Shown here piece by piece: positions 46,401 through 59,338 of a stretch of 64,000 nt of DNA. The stretch spans positions 3,138,501 through 3,202,500 of the forward strand of contig JAREIK010000343.1 of assembly GCA_029783825.1 (NCBI GenBank), given 5' to 3'. Position 1 is the first letter of the stretch, and every line of letters starts with the position of its first letter. The notes beneath the pieces are model-generated. The model was not told the origin of the DNA and searched no databases. It saw nothing but the letters and a program-made list of their open reading frames with translations. This stretch comes from Sapria himalayana (taxonomy: Eukaryota > Streptophyta > Magnoliopsida > Malpighiales > Rafflesiaceae). The position numbers were made by a program, and so were the translations under genes.

Positions 46401-47394
46401 TCCTCATTTAGTCTGCTGGGGCCATCACTTATTCTATGAAGTATTGTGACTTCATGCTCTTCTATTCATATGCTGAGAAATTTGCTCTAGAAATTATGAT
46501 GATGTGCCAATATATTTATGATTCTCAACTCCATTGTTGACTTTACTGAACCTATTATAGAAATTGGGAAGGACTCACCTAGGACTGATTCTATGGAGGT
46601 GATAAAAAAAATTATAAAATAGAGACAGCATAGTGATAGTAATACATATAATTGTATTGAAGAGCAAGAAAATGTAAGTAATCGTGACCAAAAAAGAGAA
46701 ATTATAATGTGTGGGTCTCTGCCAAGCTCTCACTTAATATTTAAGAAATATATATTGCTATTGACTATTATATCTTACATGTTGCTGCTTATCTACTTAT
46801 ACTTGGGTTCAGTGTCTTGCCAAACTTAGCCTAATTGATACTGATTATTTCAAGCTAATGTTGATGTTCAAACAAGGAGACATGACTCACATGTTTCATG
46901 AGATAAAGCTATAATAATAGAAATCTTAACTGCTAAGAATTTTCATGGCAATACATGGAATAAATGGCATGGAATTCCTCATTCATTTTATCTCACCCAC
47001 ATCCAATGATTCGAATGGATCCTATCCATTGGATATGATGCAACTCATTTAGATGTTATCTTACATTTTTTATGTTAAGAAAAAAAAAATTGATAGAAGA
47101 TCATTAAAACAGAGAGAGGAAGTTATGAGCTACATATTTGTTGCATGCCCTTTATGATTCAAGTCATAGTAATTCCTCATTCACCTCATCTTGCTCACAT
47201 TCAATGATTCAAATTGATCCCATTTAGTGGATTTGGCACAGCTCTTGAGATGTTCTCTTCCATATGATCATCACATTTTACTCCAATCCAATGTTTGCCT
47301 CGTTAGCACTAAGCATATCTTACCAAAACACCAAAATTAAATAGATGGTCAGAGAGATTCTACAACCTAATCTTATACATCACAGTCATAGTCT

Positions 47395-47920
47395 TTTTTT
47401 TAATCAATTCTGCTAGTAAAGAAAGTGGATGGCCAATGGTAATTTCGTATTGACTATCAAGCATTGAACGACATCATTATTTAAGATATGTTTTCTATTC
47501 TAATGATTGATGAACTACTTGATAAAGTACACAATACTAACTATTTTTTGAAGTTGAATCTTTGGGCAGAGTACCACCAAATCCAAGTAGACGAAAGTAA
47601 TATCAAAAGATAGCCTTTCGCACTCATGATGACCACAATGAGTTCGTGGCAATACTATTCGATCATACCAATACTCCTACCACCTTCCAAAGCCTTATGA
47701 ACTAGCTTTTTTGACCCCACATCTGTTAGTTCTTTCTAGTCATTTTTGATAATATATTGCTATATTCGAAGACATAAACAAAATTAAATTTCTCACTTGT
47801 AAATTATCTTATCTTTTTTATCATATATATTAATTAGTTACTTGCTAATATGTCTAAATATAAGTTAAGAGTAACCAATGTTGATTACTTGGGGCATAAC
47901 ATTTTGCCAATTGAGGCTTA
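47395..47920 (+). mobile_element. Degenerate Ty3/gypsy reverse transcriptase
   Basis: Plus-strand translation in shifting frames follows gypsy RT: 'AFRTHDDHNEF' (~47612), 'TNTPTTFQSLMN' (~47669), 'FFLVIFDNILLYSKT' (~47735; the family catalytic FDD is FDN here), then 'VDYLGHNILPIEA' (~47880). Before these, a worn palm segment runs from about 47400. Many stops occur, so it is inactive. RT lies upstream of the protease at 49.1 kb, the reverse of gypsy order, so the two belong to different insertions or a rearranged one. Confidence 0.8.
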
Positions 47921-49024
47921 TTATTTATTTGATGAGCTAATGAAAAATAATTATCAAACTCCAATGGATCACACATGTGGGAGAAGGCAAGTTTAAATAT
48001 TAGAGTTTGATCAATTAATCACAATTGAAATAAAAATGAAAGCCCCTTTAAGGAAACTTGACACCCAAGAGGAAAGGAAAATAATATAGAAGGAAATCAT
48101 CATATTACATCCATGTGAATCAATGGAATCAGATCTCATTTTTCAAATAGAAGACTCTAATCAAATGTAGAACAGAAGGTATATGTTTTGACTTAAGAAT
48201 AATGAGCAATGCATTGCCATCAAAATGTGAAAAATCACGAGAACTTTTGTAGAGTCTATGAAAGTGGGCTACAGAACATTTAACAATCTTAAAGAAATAT
48301 TAGGAAGAGTGTGATAAGCTACACTAATAAAGGAAATTTAAGTTTTAGTTATCAATCGTTACAAAAAGAAGAAAAGTTAACTTTGGAAGAGTGAATATTT
48401 ACTATCTTAATAATAAATATAGAGAATATATCAAATGATATTCACAATAATTGAATAGGGGTGCTTGAAGCAAGAATAAATCAAATGAGTTCAGTAATAA
48501 GAAATATAAAGCATCAACTCGGATAATTAATGATATCAATGAAGGAAAAAAAATAAATGAACTATCAAATTATACGAAAGTAAATCTAGGGAATTGATCC
48601 TCTATATTGCTTAGTAGTGAGAAATAGTTATTAAGACATTCTGAACAAAAAGATTTTTGATTTTTTGAGGCTGTAACTTTCCCAAAATTCACAGTTCTGA
48701 AGCTACAGTATATTTTGAATAAAAGAATGCTATAATTTTTGGGAGTGATAGCATCATGACTTTCTCTAAAGTCATGGCTCCACTTAAAAATTTCCAAGAA
48801 ATCACAGCCCCAACTTAAGAGAATTATAAATATGAATTATATGATAACATAATTCTTAACAAGGCTATGACTTTAAAGTAAAATACAAGCCCAAGTTTTA
48901 CCCAAAGATGAGAAAAAGAAAAATGGGAAAATAAATGAGTGAACATGTGTTACTTGAAACTATGGAGATAAAGAAATAAAATATAATAAATCTAAGAATA
49001 AGTTTCCAATAAACCTTTTATTTC

Positions 49025-49640
49025 TGCAATTATTTAGAAAGGAAAAATTGAATGAATACTTTAAAAAGTTTTTCGATATATTTTGGAAGTTTGAATCAAA
49101 CGTCCAATTTGTCGAAGTTCTAGCCTAAATACTAAACTATGTGAAATTTATGAAAGATATAATGATTGATAAGAGAAAGTTTGAGATATACGAGACCATT
49201 AATATGACTGAGAATTATATTATAGTCATCCAAAAAAACTTTCTGAGAAAATTAAAGGATCTCATAATTTTTACTATATCTTGTATTACTAAAGATCACA
49301 CCTTTCAGAAGGTATTGTGTGATTTGGAATTAAATATCAACTTGATGCCCCTTTTAATTGTATGAAAATTAAATCTCAATAAAATTATTTTAATATCTCT
49401 CTCACTCTAAATGATAGATTAGATTATCAAGTGTCAGAATTGAATCATTGAAGATGTATTAGTCAAATTGGGTATATTTATTTTTTAAAAAGAATTTATT
49501 ATATTTGATATGAAGGAGGAAAATTATGCATCGCTAATATTAGAATGACCTTTTTTGGCCATGGGGCAAACCCTTATCGATATCATAAAAGAGGAGTTTA
49601 CCCTCCGTGTCAATGAAGAACAAGTAAAGCATAATTTTTA
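49025..49640 (+). mobile_element. Degenerate gypsy (Athila/Tat-like) retropepsin region
   Basis: 'LNYVKFMKDIMIDKRKFE' (~49135), 'LCDLELNINLMPLLIV' (~49318) where the family has the aspartyl active-site segment, and further on 'GVYPPCQ'-type remnants of 'FTLRVNDEQV' in another frame at ~49595-49625. Stops and frame changes abound. Confidence 0.7.
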
Positions 49641-49699
49641 CAATGGGTTATGGGATTTAGATGATAATAAAATAAGGCATTGGAGAATCAATAATCTCT

Positions 49700-50340
49700 T
49701 TCACACCGCAATGCAATAAAAAGTGATAAGAAATACTCCTAAGGAGTTTATTTTTAGTATATGAGTCACATCATTATCGAGGAGGATAGTGATAAGCAAT
49801 ACTAGAGATATGTGTGAGTTTATTATGACTCACACGGTGGTGATAGCCATTGTGAGTTGCTTTTACTCGTATAATTCTCATTAGTAAAACTTAAGAAATG
49901 AATATAGTAATTATGAGAATATGATGCTTAGGATGCTAAAAGTATAAATACTTACAAACTATATTAATCTTTAGTCTTTATGATAATTAAGGTTGGAAAA
50001 TAAGAGTATGCATATGAATCATCAATCAATAATAATTGAAAAAGTTGTCTAAAAGGTACGAATTATGTATGACTCTCATGTAGAAATAAATTGTTATTTT
50101 GGTAGTTACGTATTAATAGGATAGCCGCTTTACTACTTGTACAACTACTTGAATAACTTAAGGGATGAATTATGAATGAGCTCATCGATCTAAGATTATC
50201 TATCAATCTGAATAATTTATTTTTCTGAGAATAATTTGTTAAACTATTGAATAACTAAATGTCAAAACAATCCCTATGAGATTGATATCTTGACAAAAGC
50301 TCACTTTACTACTTGTAAAACTCATGCACTTATGAATCTT
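49700..50340. repeat. Gypsy-associated repeat, copy 1
   Basis: Shares 'gtgatagccattgtgagttg', 'cttttactcgtataattct', 'agtaaaacttaag' and 'aatacttacaaactatatta' with 55620-55810 and 56880-57225. It is probably LTR or untranslated sequence of the same family. Confidence 0.65.
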
Positions 50341-50689
50341 AATTGATAATATATTTTTATTGATGAGCTTTTGAGATATCATCTAATTAATAAAATTAGA
50401 CAATATAATAAAGTTGCAATAAGTTTTTAGTACTATTATTGGAGATTATTTAGTTTGATTAGTTAATATGAGTTGAGATAATTATCCATATAAAAGGATA
50501 ATTATTTTTTAGTTGTTTAGATAATATTGAGTTTGATAAATATTTTTGAATTTAATTATTAAGCTTTGTTAACTTATTTTAAAGTAAATAGTTATATTTT
50601 AGATTTTTGCATGTATCTTTCTTTTTTATAGTCATCAATCTACAAAATAATAATATTTAGCTAATCTCTCTATGAATACCTAATGAATT

Positions 50690-51600
50690 ACCGTAAGGAG
50701 TTTAGGGAGCAGAATGAAGTAGGCGATATTCATTTTGTGAAATATTAAATAAAAGTGAGTGAGAATATTCAAAAATATCATTACAATGAGACTTATTATA
50801 CTCGAGAAACTAACTTTTATTATGAAACTTATAGCAACCAGTATCAACATTATTATCAATCGAAAGTGAGTTATGGAGATTGGGGGTATGAAAGCCATAA
50901 GGAGAAAAATATTTTATGAATCTCAACCATCTTCATAATCTTATTTGTCAATTGAGCCTAAAGAAATCTGAGAGAATTAAATATAAACAATATTAGTGAG
51001 AAAAAAAATATTGAGACGACTTAAGGAGAAATATAAAGTCATAGATTGTATTAAGTCTAAAAAAATTACTACAACAAAAATTACTAAGGTGATTATAGAA
51101 ATTATTATAGTTAAAAATCTAAAAAAAAATAAAGATATGATCTCAATTATTCAAGAAGAAAAAATTAAATTAAGTGATGAAATTTCTATGGCTATTATAG
51201 AGAGACATGTGGTAGAAAATATTAAAGAAGAAATCAAAGATATGGCCTCAATTGTTCAAGAAGAAGAAGGTAAAGTAAGTAACAAAATCTTTGTAACTAA
51301 TATATAGACACTTATGGTAGGAAAATAATAAAGGAAATCTAAGATATGACATTGTATGTTCAAGAAGATGATGATGAAGTTAACCTTGGGGTTTTGGTGG
51401 CTAAAATGAAAAATTTTATTGAGGAGTATGAGCAAGAAGCTGAAAAAGCTAAGACACTTGGAAATGTCAAAGCTAGGGAGAAAATAAAGAAAAGGAACCT
51501 CGCCCAAACTAATTTTGTGGATAATAGTATTGAGACAAGTATTTATCTAGTATCCATTACTTATACAAAAAGTATAAGAAATAAAGAAGTAGGATAATAT
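50690..51600 (+). other. Lys/Glu/Ile-rich broken frames within gypsy remains
   Basis: Frames at 50996-51307 and 51346-51597 are low-complexity (repeated 'IVQEEEGK', 'IIQEEKIK', 'YVQEDDDE'), suggesting a tandemly repeated coding segment of about 130-150 bp with later stops. I do not recognise the protein. Confidence 0.35.
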
Positions 51601-51834
51601 ACTAAGAAGCCAGTATAGATAGGTGAGATCTTTTATACAAGAAAAGAAGTTCTAAAGGCATAGTTATTGATATTAAATATAGTACTACTTAGGAGAAAAT
51701 TTTTTTTTTTTACAATTTGTGTGATGAACTATGATTCTTGTGAGAATGAAAATTATTTATACATATTTATACTTAAACCCCGTGCAAATAAAAAGATAGT
51801 ATATTCAAACTAACAGCTATTATATATATATATA

Positions 51835-52170
51835 TATAGTTTTTTAGAGCCATGATTTTGGTACTACAAAAAAAATAGTTCATTAGAATTCAAAAGCTAC
51901 AGGATAAAGCCAATGATTTTTTAGAACTATAATTTTTATGTTATAGAAGGAAAAATATTTATAGGAACTACATGACAATGGCATGATAATTTTATAAAGA
52001 TATGACCTTTGTGTTATAAAAGGAAAGCACTATAAAAGATTTATGGAAAAGCCATGGCTTTGATTCAATGATGTGACTTTGAATGAATTACTTGCTATAA
52101 TGTCATAACTTTTCATTTATAGAAGAAACACAGACCCATAACATCATCATGACCTTTAATTACCAGGTCA
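51835..52170. repeat. Degenerate short repeats around 'catgac/tcatgac' words
   Basis: 'gccatgattttggtac', 'atgataattttataaagata', 'tatgacctttgtgttataa' and 'catcatgacctttaattacc' recur at 60-90 bp spacing. Similar words fill 48650-48900, 54300-54500, 54600-55030 and 55860-56160. Confidence 0.5.
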
Positions 52171-52829
52171 CAACTATAAAATACTTAAAACTTTGAATCT
52201 CTTTAACAAAAATTCCTAAATTTTTAGTGGCACTGGCACCACAATAATCCACCCTAAATCCTCTCAGTTTATTGATTTGACAATAAAAGCAAGGAGTTCA
52301 TCAGAGAAAAATATCATGAAAATAAGTCATTAAAAAAGATAAGAGATAAAAATATAGCACTACAAAAATATCTCCCAAAGTCATGACACTCTCGATGACT
52401 TTTGTTATAAATATCAAGTAGAAATAAATAAATTTTGTACTATCCAAAAGTAGGTTTATTGTAGATAGGAGATTCAGAGAATTTATTCCTCTCTTTTATG
52501 ATATTATTAGAAGGCAAAACTATATGTTATTTAGTATGCATGGAAAATAGAAAATATCTCAATTATGATGGATTTTTATATAAATTTGGAGGATTGGTGA
52601 GGAAAGACATACTATGTGAGAGAGGTGGGTTCATTTTGATAGGAGAATCATTAATAAGTTGTTTGGATTCTTGAGCACTAATTATAGGATGAATTTTAAA
52701 TCCCTTAATAGGTAAATGGATTTTCTATATATCATTAAATAGTTGATGGATGAAAAGAGCACATGGAGAATAATGTCAAAAAGTACATATTGATATTTGA
52801 TGAGAGGAAAACTCATTGAGGTGAATAAA

Positions 52830-53100
52830 ATTTAGTGGTATTTTATAGACTCATTTACATTATCGACTATTCATATTTCGATGAACATTCCGAAGAAAGC
52901 AATTCTACTATATGTCATCATCAATGAGTATTATTTTTATGTGGGAAAGATTTTGAAGAAATTAATTCTTAGGTTCTTCGAGGATAAATTTTCTGGCCAA
53001 CTAATTCATCATTCCCTTATTACTTTGCTATGTTTAGCCAAGAGAATCCTTACAAATGAACATGTTGATACAATGTATCTGATGATGTCCCCATAACATT
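52830..53100 (+). mobile_element. Remnant of a plant retrotransposon gag-type protein
   Basis: The frame 52881-53096 contains 'AILLYVIINEYYFYVGKIL' and 'HHSLITLLCLAKRI', which resembles the 'putative plant transposon protein' domain found next to gag in some gypsy elements. It has no upstream continuity, so it is a fragment. Confidence 0.5.
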
Positions 53101-54590
53101 GTCTAGCATAAAAAGAAAAATAGAAAGAGACAAAAAAGGGAAAAAAGCAATGCTTCAATGGGAATAACTGATAAAATTTTGAGATAAAAATTCATACTTC
53201 ATCATAACTCACATACAAGAGACAAAAAGAAGTGGATGAATGTGAGAAGATGAGCTAGCTTGTATTGATTATACCTTAGCTTCACATGGTGGTATGTTTG
53301 TAAATATTTTGTGTATTGTGGAAAATGTATAGTAGAGCATCCAGTGAATTAAAGAAGAGCCAAAAGGAGAGATTAATTCCCCATGTTATGCACAAGAGTA
53401 GCATAAAAAGTTGGAAATTATGATATGATATGCAAAAAACATCTTTATCAAAAAAAAGATAGTTTTTATCACATTGTAAGAAAAGTTTAAAGATCAGAAC
53501 TATAGACTCTTAGAGGAAGGAATGAAACATATAGATGTTGAAATGATAGAGAATATTGAATCATTTAGAATACTATAAGAGATCATCAGGGTGGATTAAA
53601 AAAGAGCAATAGAGGAAAAAGATAAAGTGAATGAGAATGAAATAATATATTATGAGTACCAATCAATGAAAAAAATAAGAAAGTGCAATACAAACTAAAA
53701 AGACTTGTATTCTATGATAGAAAGTTTTAAAGGTACAATGAATTCAATTGGGCAAATGCAAGATGTGCTTTATAATATTTTGGCAATGATATTGGATGAA
53801 TTAGATACATATAAAGAAGATTCAAAAATGTCATCTACTTCTATGATAATATTTGAGCACTCAATATTAGATTTTACCTTTAATAAGTATGATTCTAAAA
53901 AAATCATATCGTCCAGCCCCAACACTACCTTAATTTTTATTTTTATTTTTTATTTAAATATTATGATGATGTACTCATTATGTGGAATTGATTTGAGATA
54001 TTAGAATGTTGTTATTTTTTTTATTATGAAGGTAGAAGTTATTGCTTTGAGATAAATAATTATTTTTATGTTAAAATTTATTCAATGTTCAAAATTTTAA
54101 ATATTCATAGATAATTTGATACTTTATGTTATTGTGTAGATATGGAATAGTGAAAATTATGAATTAATTTTATGACTTTAGAGTTTTGGCAAGTTATGTT
54201 GAATAATCTTTAAATTGATAGGTTTTTGAAGGTATTTAGCTGAGAGAGTAGCACTTGGAGTCTTGCATAATTCGATATCAATTCTTAGCTGAAACTCTTC
54301 TTAATTGTTCAAGATCATGATATTTTTACAAAGTTATGACTTCTGAGCTATAAAAAATTATAATGTCAAAACTACTCACATCAAAGCTGTGGTAATTATT
54401 CATAGTCATAATTTTTGGGATACTAGATATAATAGAAGATGTTATTCAAGTATGATTATTTTCTAAAGTCATGTCTCTTGTTCTTAAATGAAAACAAAAT
54501 CATGAAATTTTATGGTCAAACTAATTGTCAATACTATGGAATTCTTGTAGTGATATAATACTATGATATATGAGAGAAAAAAAAAGGTTA
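53101..54590. other. Decayed gypsy-associated sequence
   Basis: A short frame at 53705-54004 ('SIGQMQDVLYNILAMILDEL') might be a coiled-coil gag fragment. No other support. Confidence 0.3.
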
Positions 54591-54599
54591 GTTTCATGG

Positions 54600-55825
54600 C
54601 CACCCATAGTGTCGCAAATACTTGAAGACATATAAAGGAAAAATTTTGTGTCGTGATCATTTACTAGTATCGTGACCACATGAAATTCAAGAGAGACCTT
54701 GTTAGTACCCCAACTATTTACCAACATCATAACAATATAATAATCAAAAATGATTAATGTCAATATTAAGGCTTTATCACAAAATTGTGGTCTTATATTA
54801 ATATGATAAGCCCTCCACCATGCCATGACTATTTCCTAATATTACCACCTTTATTAAAGATAAGAAGACGTGTGTACAAAGTCGTGGCCACTTCACAATG
54901 CCATGTCTTTATGTTATAATGACATTAGGTATGATTTAATATCATTGTTAGCATTGTAGCTTTGTGTTATAAGAAGATTGGAATATAGTTCATAATCATG
55001 ATCACTTTCTAGAGTCATGACTTCAAACTTAAGAGTTGAAAGCTGAATTTATAAATTTTTTTTCTGAGAGTATTGACTTTATACTTAAGAGTAATATAGA
55101 GTTACCTGAGTATAAAAGTAGAACATAAAAAATTCATATATATCACTCATTATTCTTCCACTCCCTCCATGCAACAAGTCAAACTAGTTACAACTATTAA
55201 ACCACATGGAAATTTGATACTCCCTAAGAGTTCCACAAGTAAGCAAGGGACATGAGATTTAATGAATCCCTGGATTTAGAAGGTGCTACTTTCAAACCCC
55301 TCCTCTTGGATATGTACAAGATTATCATGATGGACAATAACAGGTGAACCAAATGGCTCATAGGCACATATGATAGAAATGAAGTGACAACACTTTTGAT
55401 AGTGATGTGTGAGATAAACTTGAATGTTGAGACTTAAAAATTGGGTAAGTTAATCATCATGAGCGTATAACTCTCACGAAGTTAAAAGTTTGAATGTTTT
55501 TATATGTTAATTTATGGTGCATGTCTTAAAAGAACTAACTCTCAATTATGATATATGTTAAATAGAATATTATTCTAAGGACTTTACATATAGTGTGAGA
55601 ATTACATATCATAAAGAAGGATGGTGATAAGTAACTCTTGAATCATATACAAATATGTAGTGACTTGCTTGGTGATGATAATCCTTTTGAATTACTTTTA
55701 CTCATATAGTTTCCACAAATGAAACTAAAAGGAATCATGTATTAATTGTGTGAGTATGGAACTTACAAAGCTAATAGTACAAATGCTCACAAATCATATT
55801 AATATAGCCTATTTCAATTCTATGA
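54600..55825. repeat. LTR-like repeat unit A
   Basis: Contains 'agagtcatgacttcaaactt' (55011), TATA-like 'gagtataaaagtagaaca' (~55106), 'ttcttccactccctcca', 'acaagtaagcaaggga' (55235-55250), then the 'cttttactcatatagtttc' block (~55693). Unit B repeats this order 1.09 kb later, widening to 1.26 kb. Confidence 0.7.
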
Positions 55826-57230
55826 CCATGTAATAATCAATAAGGACCAATACTTATATTATGCCTATTTCACAACATCATGGTCATATAATGATTAGAA
55901 GCCTTTCACCATGTCATAACCATTACCCTGCATCGTGACCCTTTATTAAAAATAATAAGACAAATGCATGAAGTTGTAGCTACTTCATAGTATCATAGCT
56001 TTGTATTACATAGATATTAAGTCTAAGTCATGGTCATTTCTAATACCACAACTTTGTATTATAGAAAAATCAATATGTAGTCAGAAGTCGTGGTAATTTT
56101 CTAGAGTCATGACCTCAAGCCTAAGAAATAAAGGCCGAAGTCGTGACTTTTTTTAAAAAGTTGTGACTTTTGACTTAGAGTAATGAGTTACATGAATATA
56201 AAGTAAATGATAAAGAAATTCACAAGAAAATCTTTCATTTTTCTTTCTCTTCCTCCATCTGATAAGCAAATTCACGTGGAATTATCAAACCTTATGGTGA
56301 ATTTTATACTCCTTAGTGTTTCACAAGTAAGCAAGGGATGCAATACTAATATTAATCCATAAAGTCAGGGGCATGGTCTCAAAACCCTCTCTAATATATA
56401 TTCAAGAATTTTTACCAAATAATGTGTGGTCTAGGATATATATGATATTGATATTGATATGATATTGATTTTTATTTATGAATGAATAAGTTTGATTTAT
56501 TTTGTGTTATGAATAATGATAAATGATGATTAAATAGAACTTGAACTATGATTTTGATTATTAGTAGATTTGTGCTAAATTTTCATGATGGATAATGATA
56601 GATAAATCATGAGGCTCACTCACGCATATGGTAGAAAGGAAGTGATAGCTTTTTTGACTATGATATATGAGATAAACCTATACATTAAAATCTAAAATTT
56701 AGTCATATTAATTATCATAAGTATGATGCTTAAGAAGCCAAAAATATGAATATTTTTACCCATTAATTTATTGTACATATCTTTAAAAAATTGATTCTTG
56801 ATTGGGATGAATGTTATATTGAATATTATACTAAGGGATCTGCCTTTAGTATAAAAGTCACAACATTATCGAGAATGATTATGATAGACAATCTTTGAGA
56901 CACATGCATAAGTATATTGTGGCTCAAAATTGGTGATAGTCATTGTGCATTGCTTTTGCTCATATGATTCCGACTAGTAAAACTTGAAGGAAGCATATGT
57001 TAATTATGCAAATATGGTAATTATAAAGATGAAAATACAAATACTTATAAATCATATTAATCTTTGGTTTTTATAATATCTGAGACCAGAGAATAAAAGT
57101 ATTCATATTAAGTAATCATCAAGGACAATTGTTAAAGTTATCTAAAATGTATGAGATTGTGAATGACTCTTGAGTATGAATGATTTCTTATCTTGATGAA
57201 GATGTACCAAAGGAATAACTATGAGCGGAT
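55826..57230. repeat. LTR-like repeat unit B (direct copy of unit A)
   Basis: 'agagtcatgacctcaagcct' (56103), 'catgaatataaagtaaatg', 'tctcttcctccatct', 'acaagtaagcaagggatg' (56324-56340) and 'cttttgctcatatgattcc' (56953). A ~170-bp segment near 56410-56580 is absent from unit A. Confidence 0.7.
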
Positions 57231-57789
57231 CATCATTATGATGAACACAATGGTGATATCTATCTCATATGTCTTTAGGATAAAAAATCATTGCATAATA
57301 TCCTAACATTCTTTAAGATCACCAAACATACTATAAGTTGAACGAACATAAACATAGATCATATAGATGAAAATTAGATCATATAGAACATAAACATACT
57401 ATAAGTTGATTAATTAGATGAACCTATGAATTTATAATTTTTTTATAATTTGAATATCTATTCTACTAAAAATGTGTTGTCTTACCATTGAAAGACTGAA
57501 CTACTAATACAATCTTAATGAAATCAATTTCTAGATGAAAATTCTCTTTACTACTTTTATGACCTATGAACTTACATATCTTTATTAGAAAAATATTCTA
57601 ATTAATAAACTTTTTGAATATAGCCTAATCGATAAAATTAGGCAGTGTAACAAAATCACAATAGTCATTTAAAAGGAGTGACATCGACATGAGATTAAAG
57701 TATTAATCAATTGGTGTGCCTTTCCAATTGAAGATGCAACTTGAGAAAATGTCTCGCATTTGTCATAATTCTACCCAAATTCCATCCTT

Positions 57790-58120
57790 GCGGCAAAGGA
57801 TTCTTAAGGAGGGATAAATTGCTAGGTTCTGTAGAAAATTAATATTTGAAGACATGGTCTTCTGGGCTATTTTTAAAATTGTTTTATATGTTTCCTTGTT
57901 TCTAACCACTCATGAAGTGGGATGGTACATTTAATTTTTATGTAAATTATTATCTGGTCAGTCATATGTAAGTTATTTAAGATAGGACTTGAATCATTAA
58001 GAGTATCAAAGAAAATATTTAGCTCAAAACTTCTTCTCTTTGTCTTCTCCCCCTTTTATCAAAGTTCTTTCTTAACACTTGATCATGATTGAAAATTCTA
58101 ATTACCATTAGTATCAAAGC
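57790..58120 (+). mobile_element. LTR-like block between a purine tract and a tRNA primer-binding site
   Basis: 'aaggaggga' (57804-57812) resembles a polypurine tract. 'tgctaggttctgtag' follows as a possible LTR start. The block ends 'gaaaattctaattacca' and is followed by TTAGTATCAAAGC (~58108-58120), close to the TGGTATCAGAGC primer-binding site. Boundaries are approximate. Confidence 0.4.
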
Positions 58121-59248
58121 ATATTATTGATACCAACAATAAATGTCCTATATACGCCACATTACATGCCAAATAAAAGCATGAGCACATAGAATCATAG
58201 AGACTATTTATTGAGGCTATTAAATTGTTTGTCATTATGGATAATGACCCTAATCGAGATTTCTAGAGAAATTGAAATATTACTCAAAATTGAATATTAC
58301 TCAACAATGCTTGAATTGATTGATGTTGCTTGTCCACGCAATGATTAGCTATGAATATGAAACAAGGAACATTGTGTTAATTATGATTGTCGATGTAATT
58401 GCTTGTGAGGTTGCTGAGAGGATGGAGTTCCATGAATTGTTAGGGAAGCGGAGGTTGAAATTCCAAATGATTGAGTTTGCTCAACTCTCATAGGAAAAAC
58501 TAGTGATGGCTACATCTTCTGCTTGAAGTAAAATTGCTTTGCTATAGTAATGAATCAATTTTCTAATGTATAAAAAGTTGCTTATTCTAATGGATGTATA
58601 TAAGTTAACATTTTTGTATGTTAACATATATAATAACTTTATATATATATATATATATATTCATATTCTTAAAAGTGTTATATAAATTATGTTAATGTTT
58701 CTTTTTTTATTTTTTTAGATTATGACACTTGTTGATGTGGATAATTTAAATATAAATTATAGAAAAACTTTGCGAGTGCTCCAAAACTTAAATAGTTTTT
58801 GTTTTGTGCACAATAAATTAAAAAAAAATAGGTGAATAAATCATAATTATTTTTATTTTGATGTAATGAAACATATTTTTTCCTTATTTATTAGTAACTC
58901 GTATTTTAGCTTTTTTGACATATCCAAGACAAATTATTAAGAATCTAAAGAGCATTTTCTTCACTAGTACTTTCTTTCAACATATTTTTATTTAGTTTAT
59001 TAATTGTAATATTATATGTAAATAATTAAATGTTTACGACATTTTTTTATGAATAGTTTCATAAATTCAACTTAATATATTAATTTATTAAGAATAAAAT
59101 TTATTTTATCAATAGATGTAACTCGTTAAACAAGTTAAAATAATAATATTATTTGAGCTTACATAATTTCTCATTAAGCAATATTGAAAAAAAAAATCAA
59201 AAAATATTTATCTTGACGAGAAAATAGTACTCAATAATATGTTATGGT
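58121..59248. other. Decayed retrotransposon leader; no gene recognised
   Basis: A frame fragment near 58390-58480 ('ACEVAERMEFHELLGKRR') is open over about 35 codons only. An (AT)n run lies at 58639-58660. Otherwise AT-rich. Confidence 0.35.

Positions 59249-59249
<1 letters not shown>

Positions 59250-59338
<89 letters not shown>
59250..59338. repeat. (CT)n(TA)n microsatellite
   Basis: About 18 CT units followed by about 25 TA units. Confidence 0.97.

Noticed and set aside
46410..46900. Possible gypsy protease upstream of the reverse transcriptase
   Set aside because: Only scattered short matches in different frames; no active-site segment could be located.
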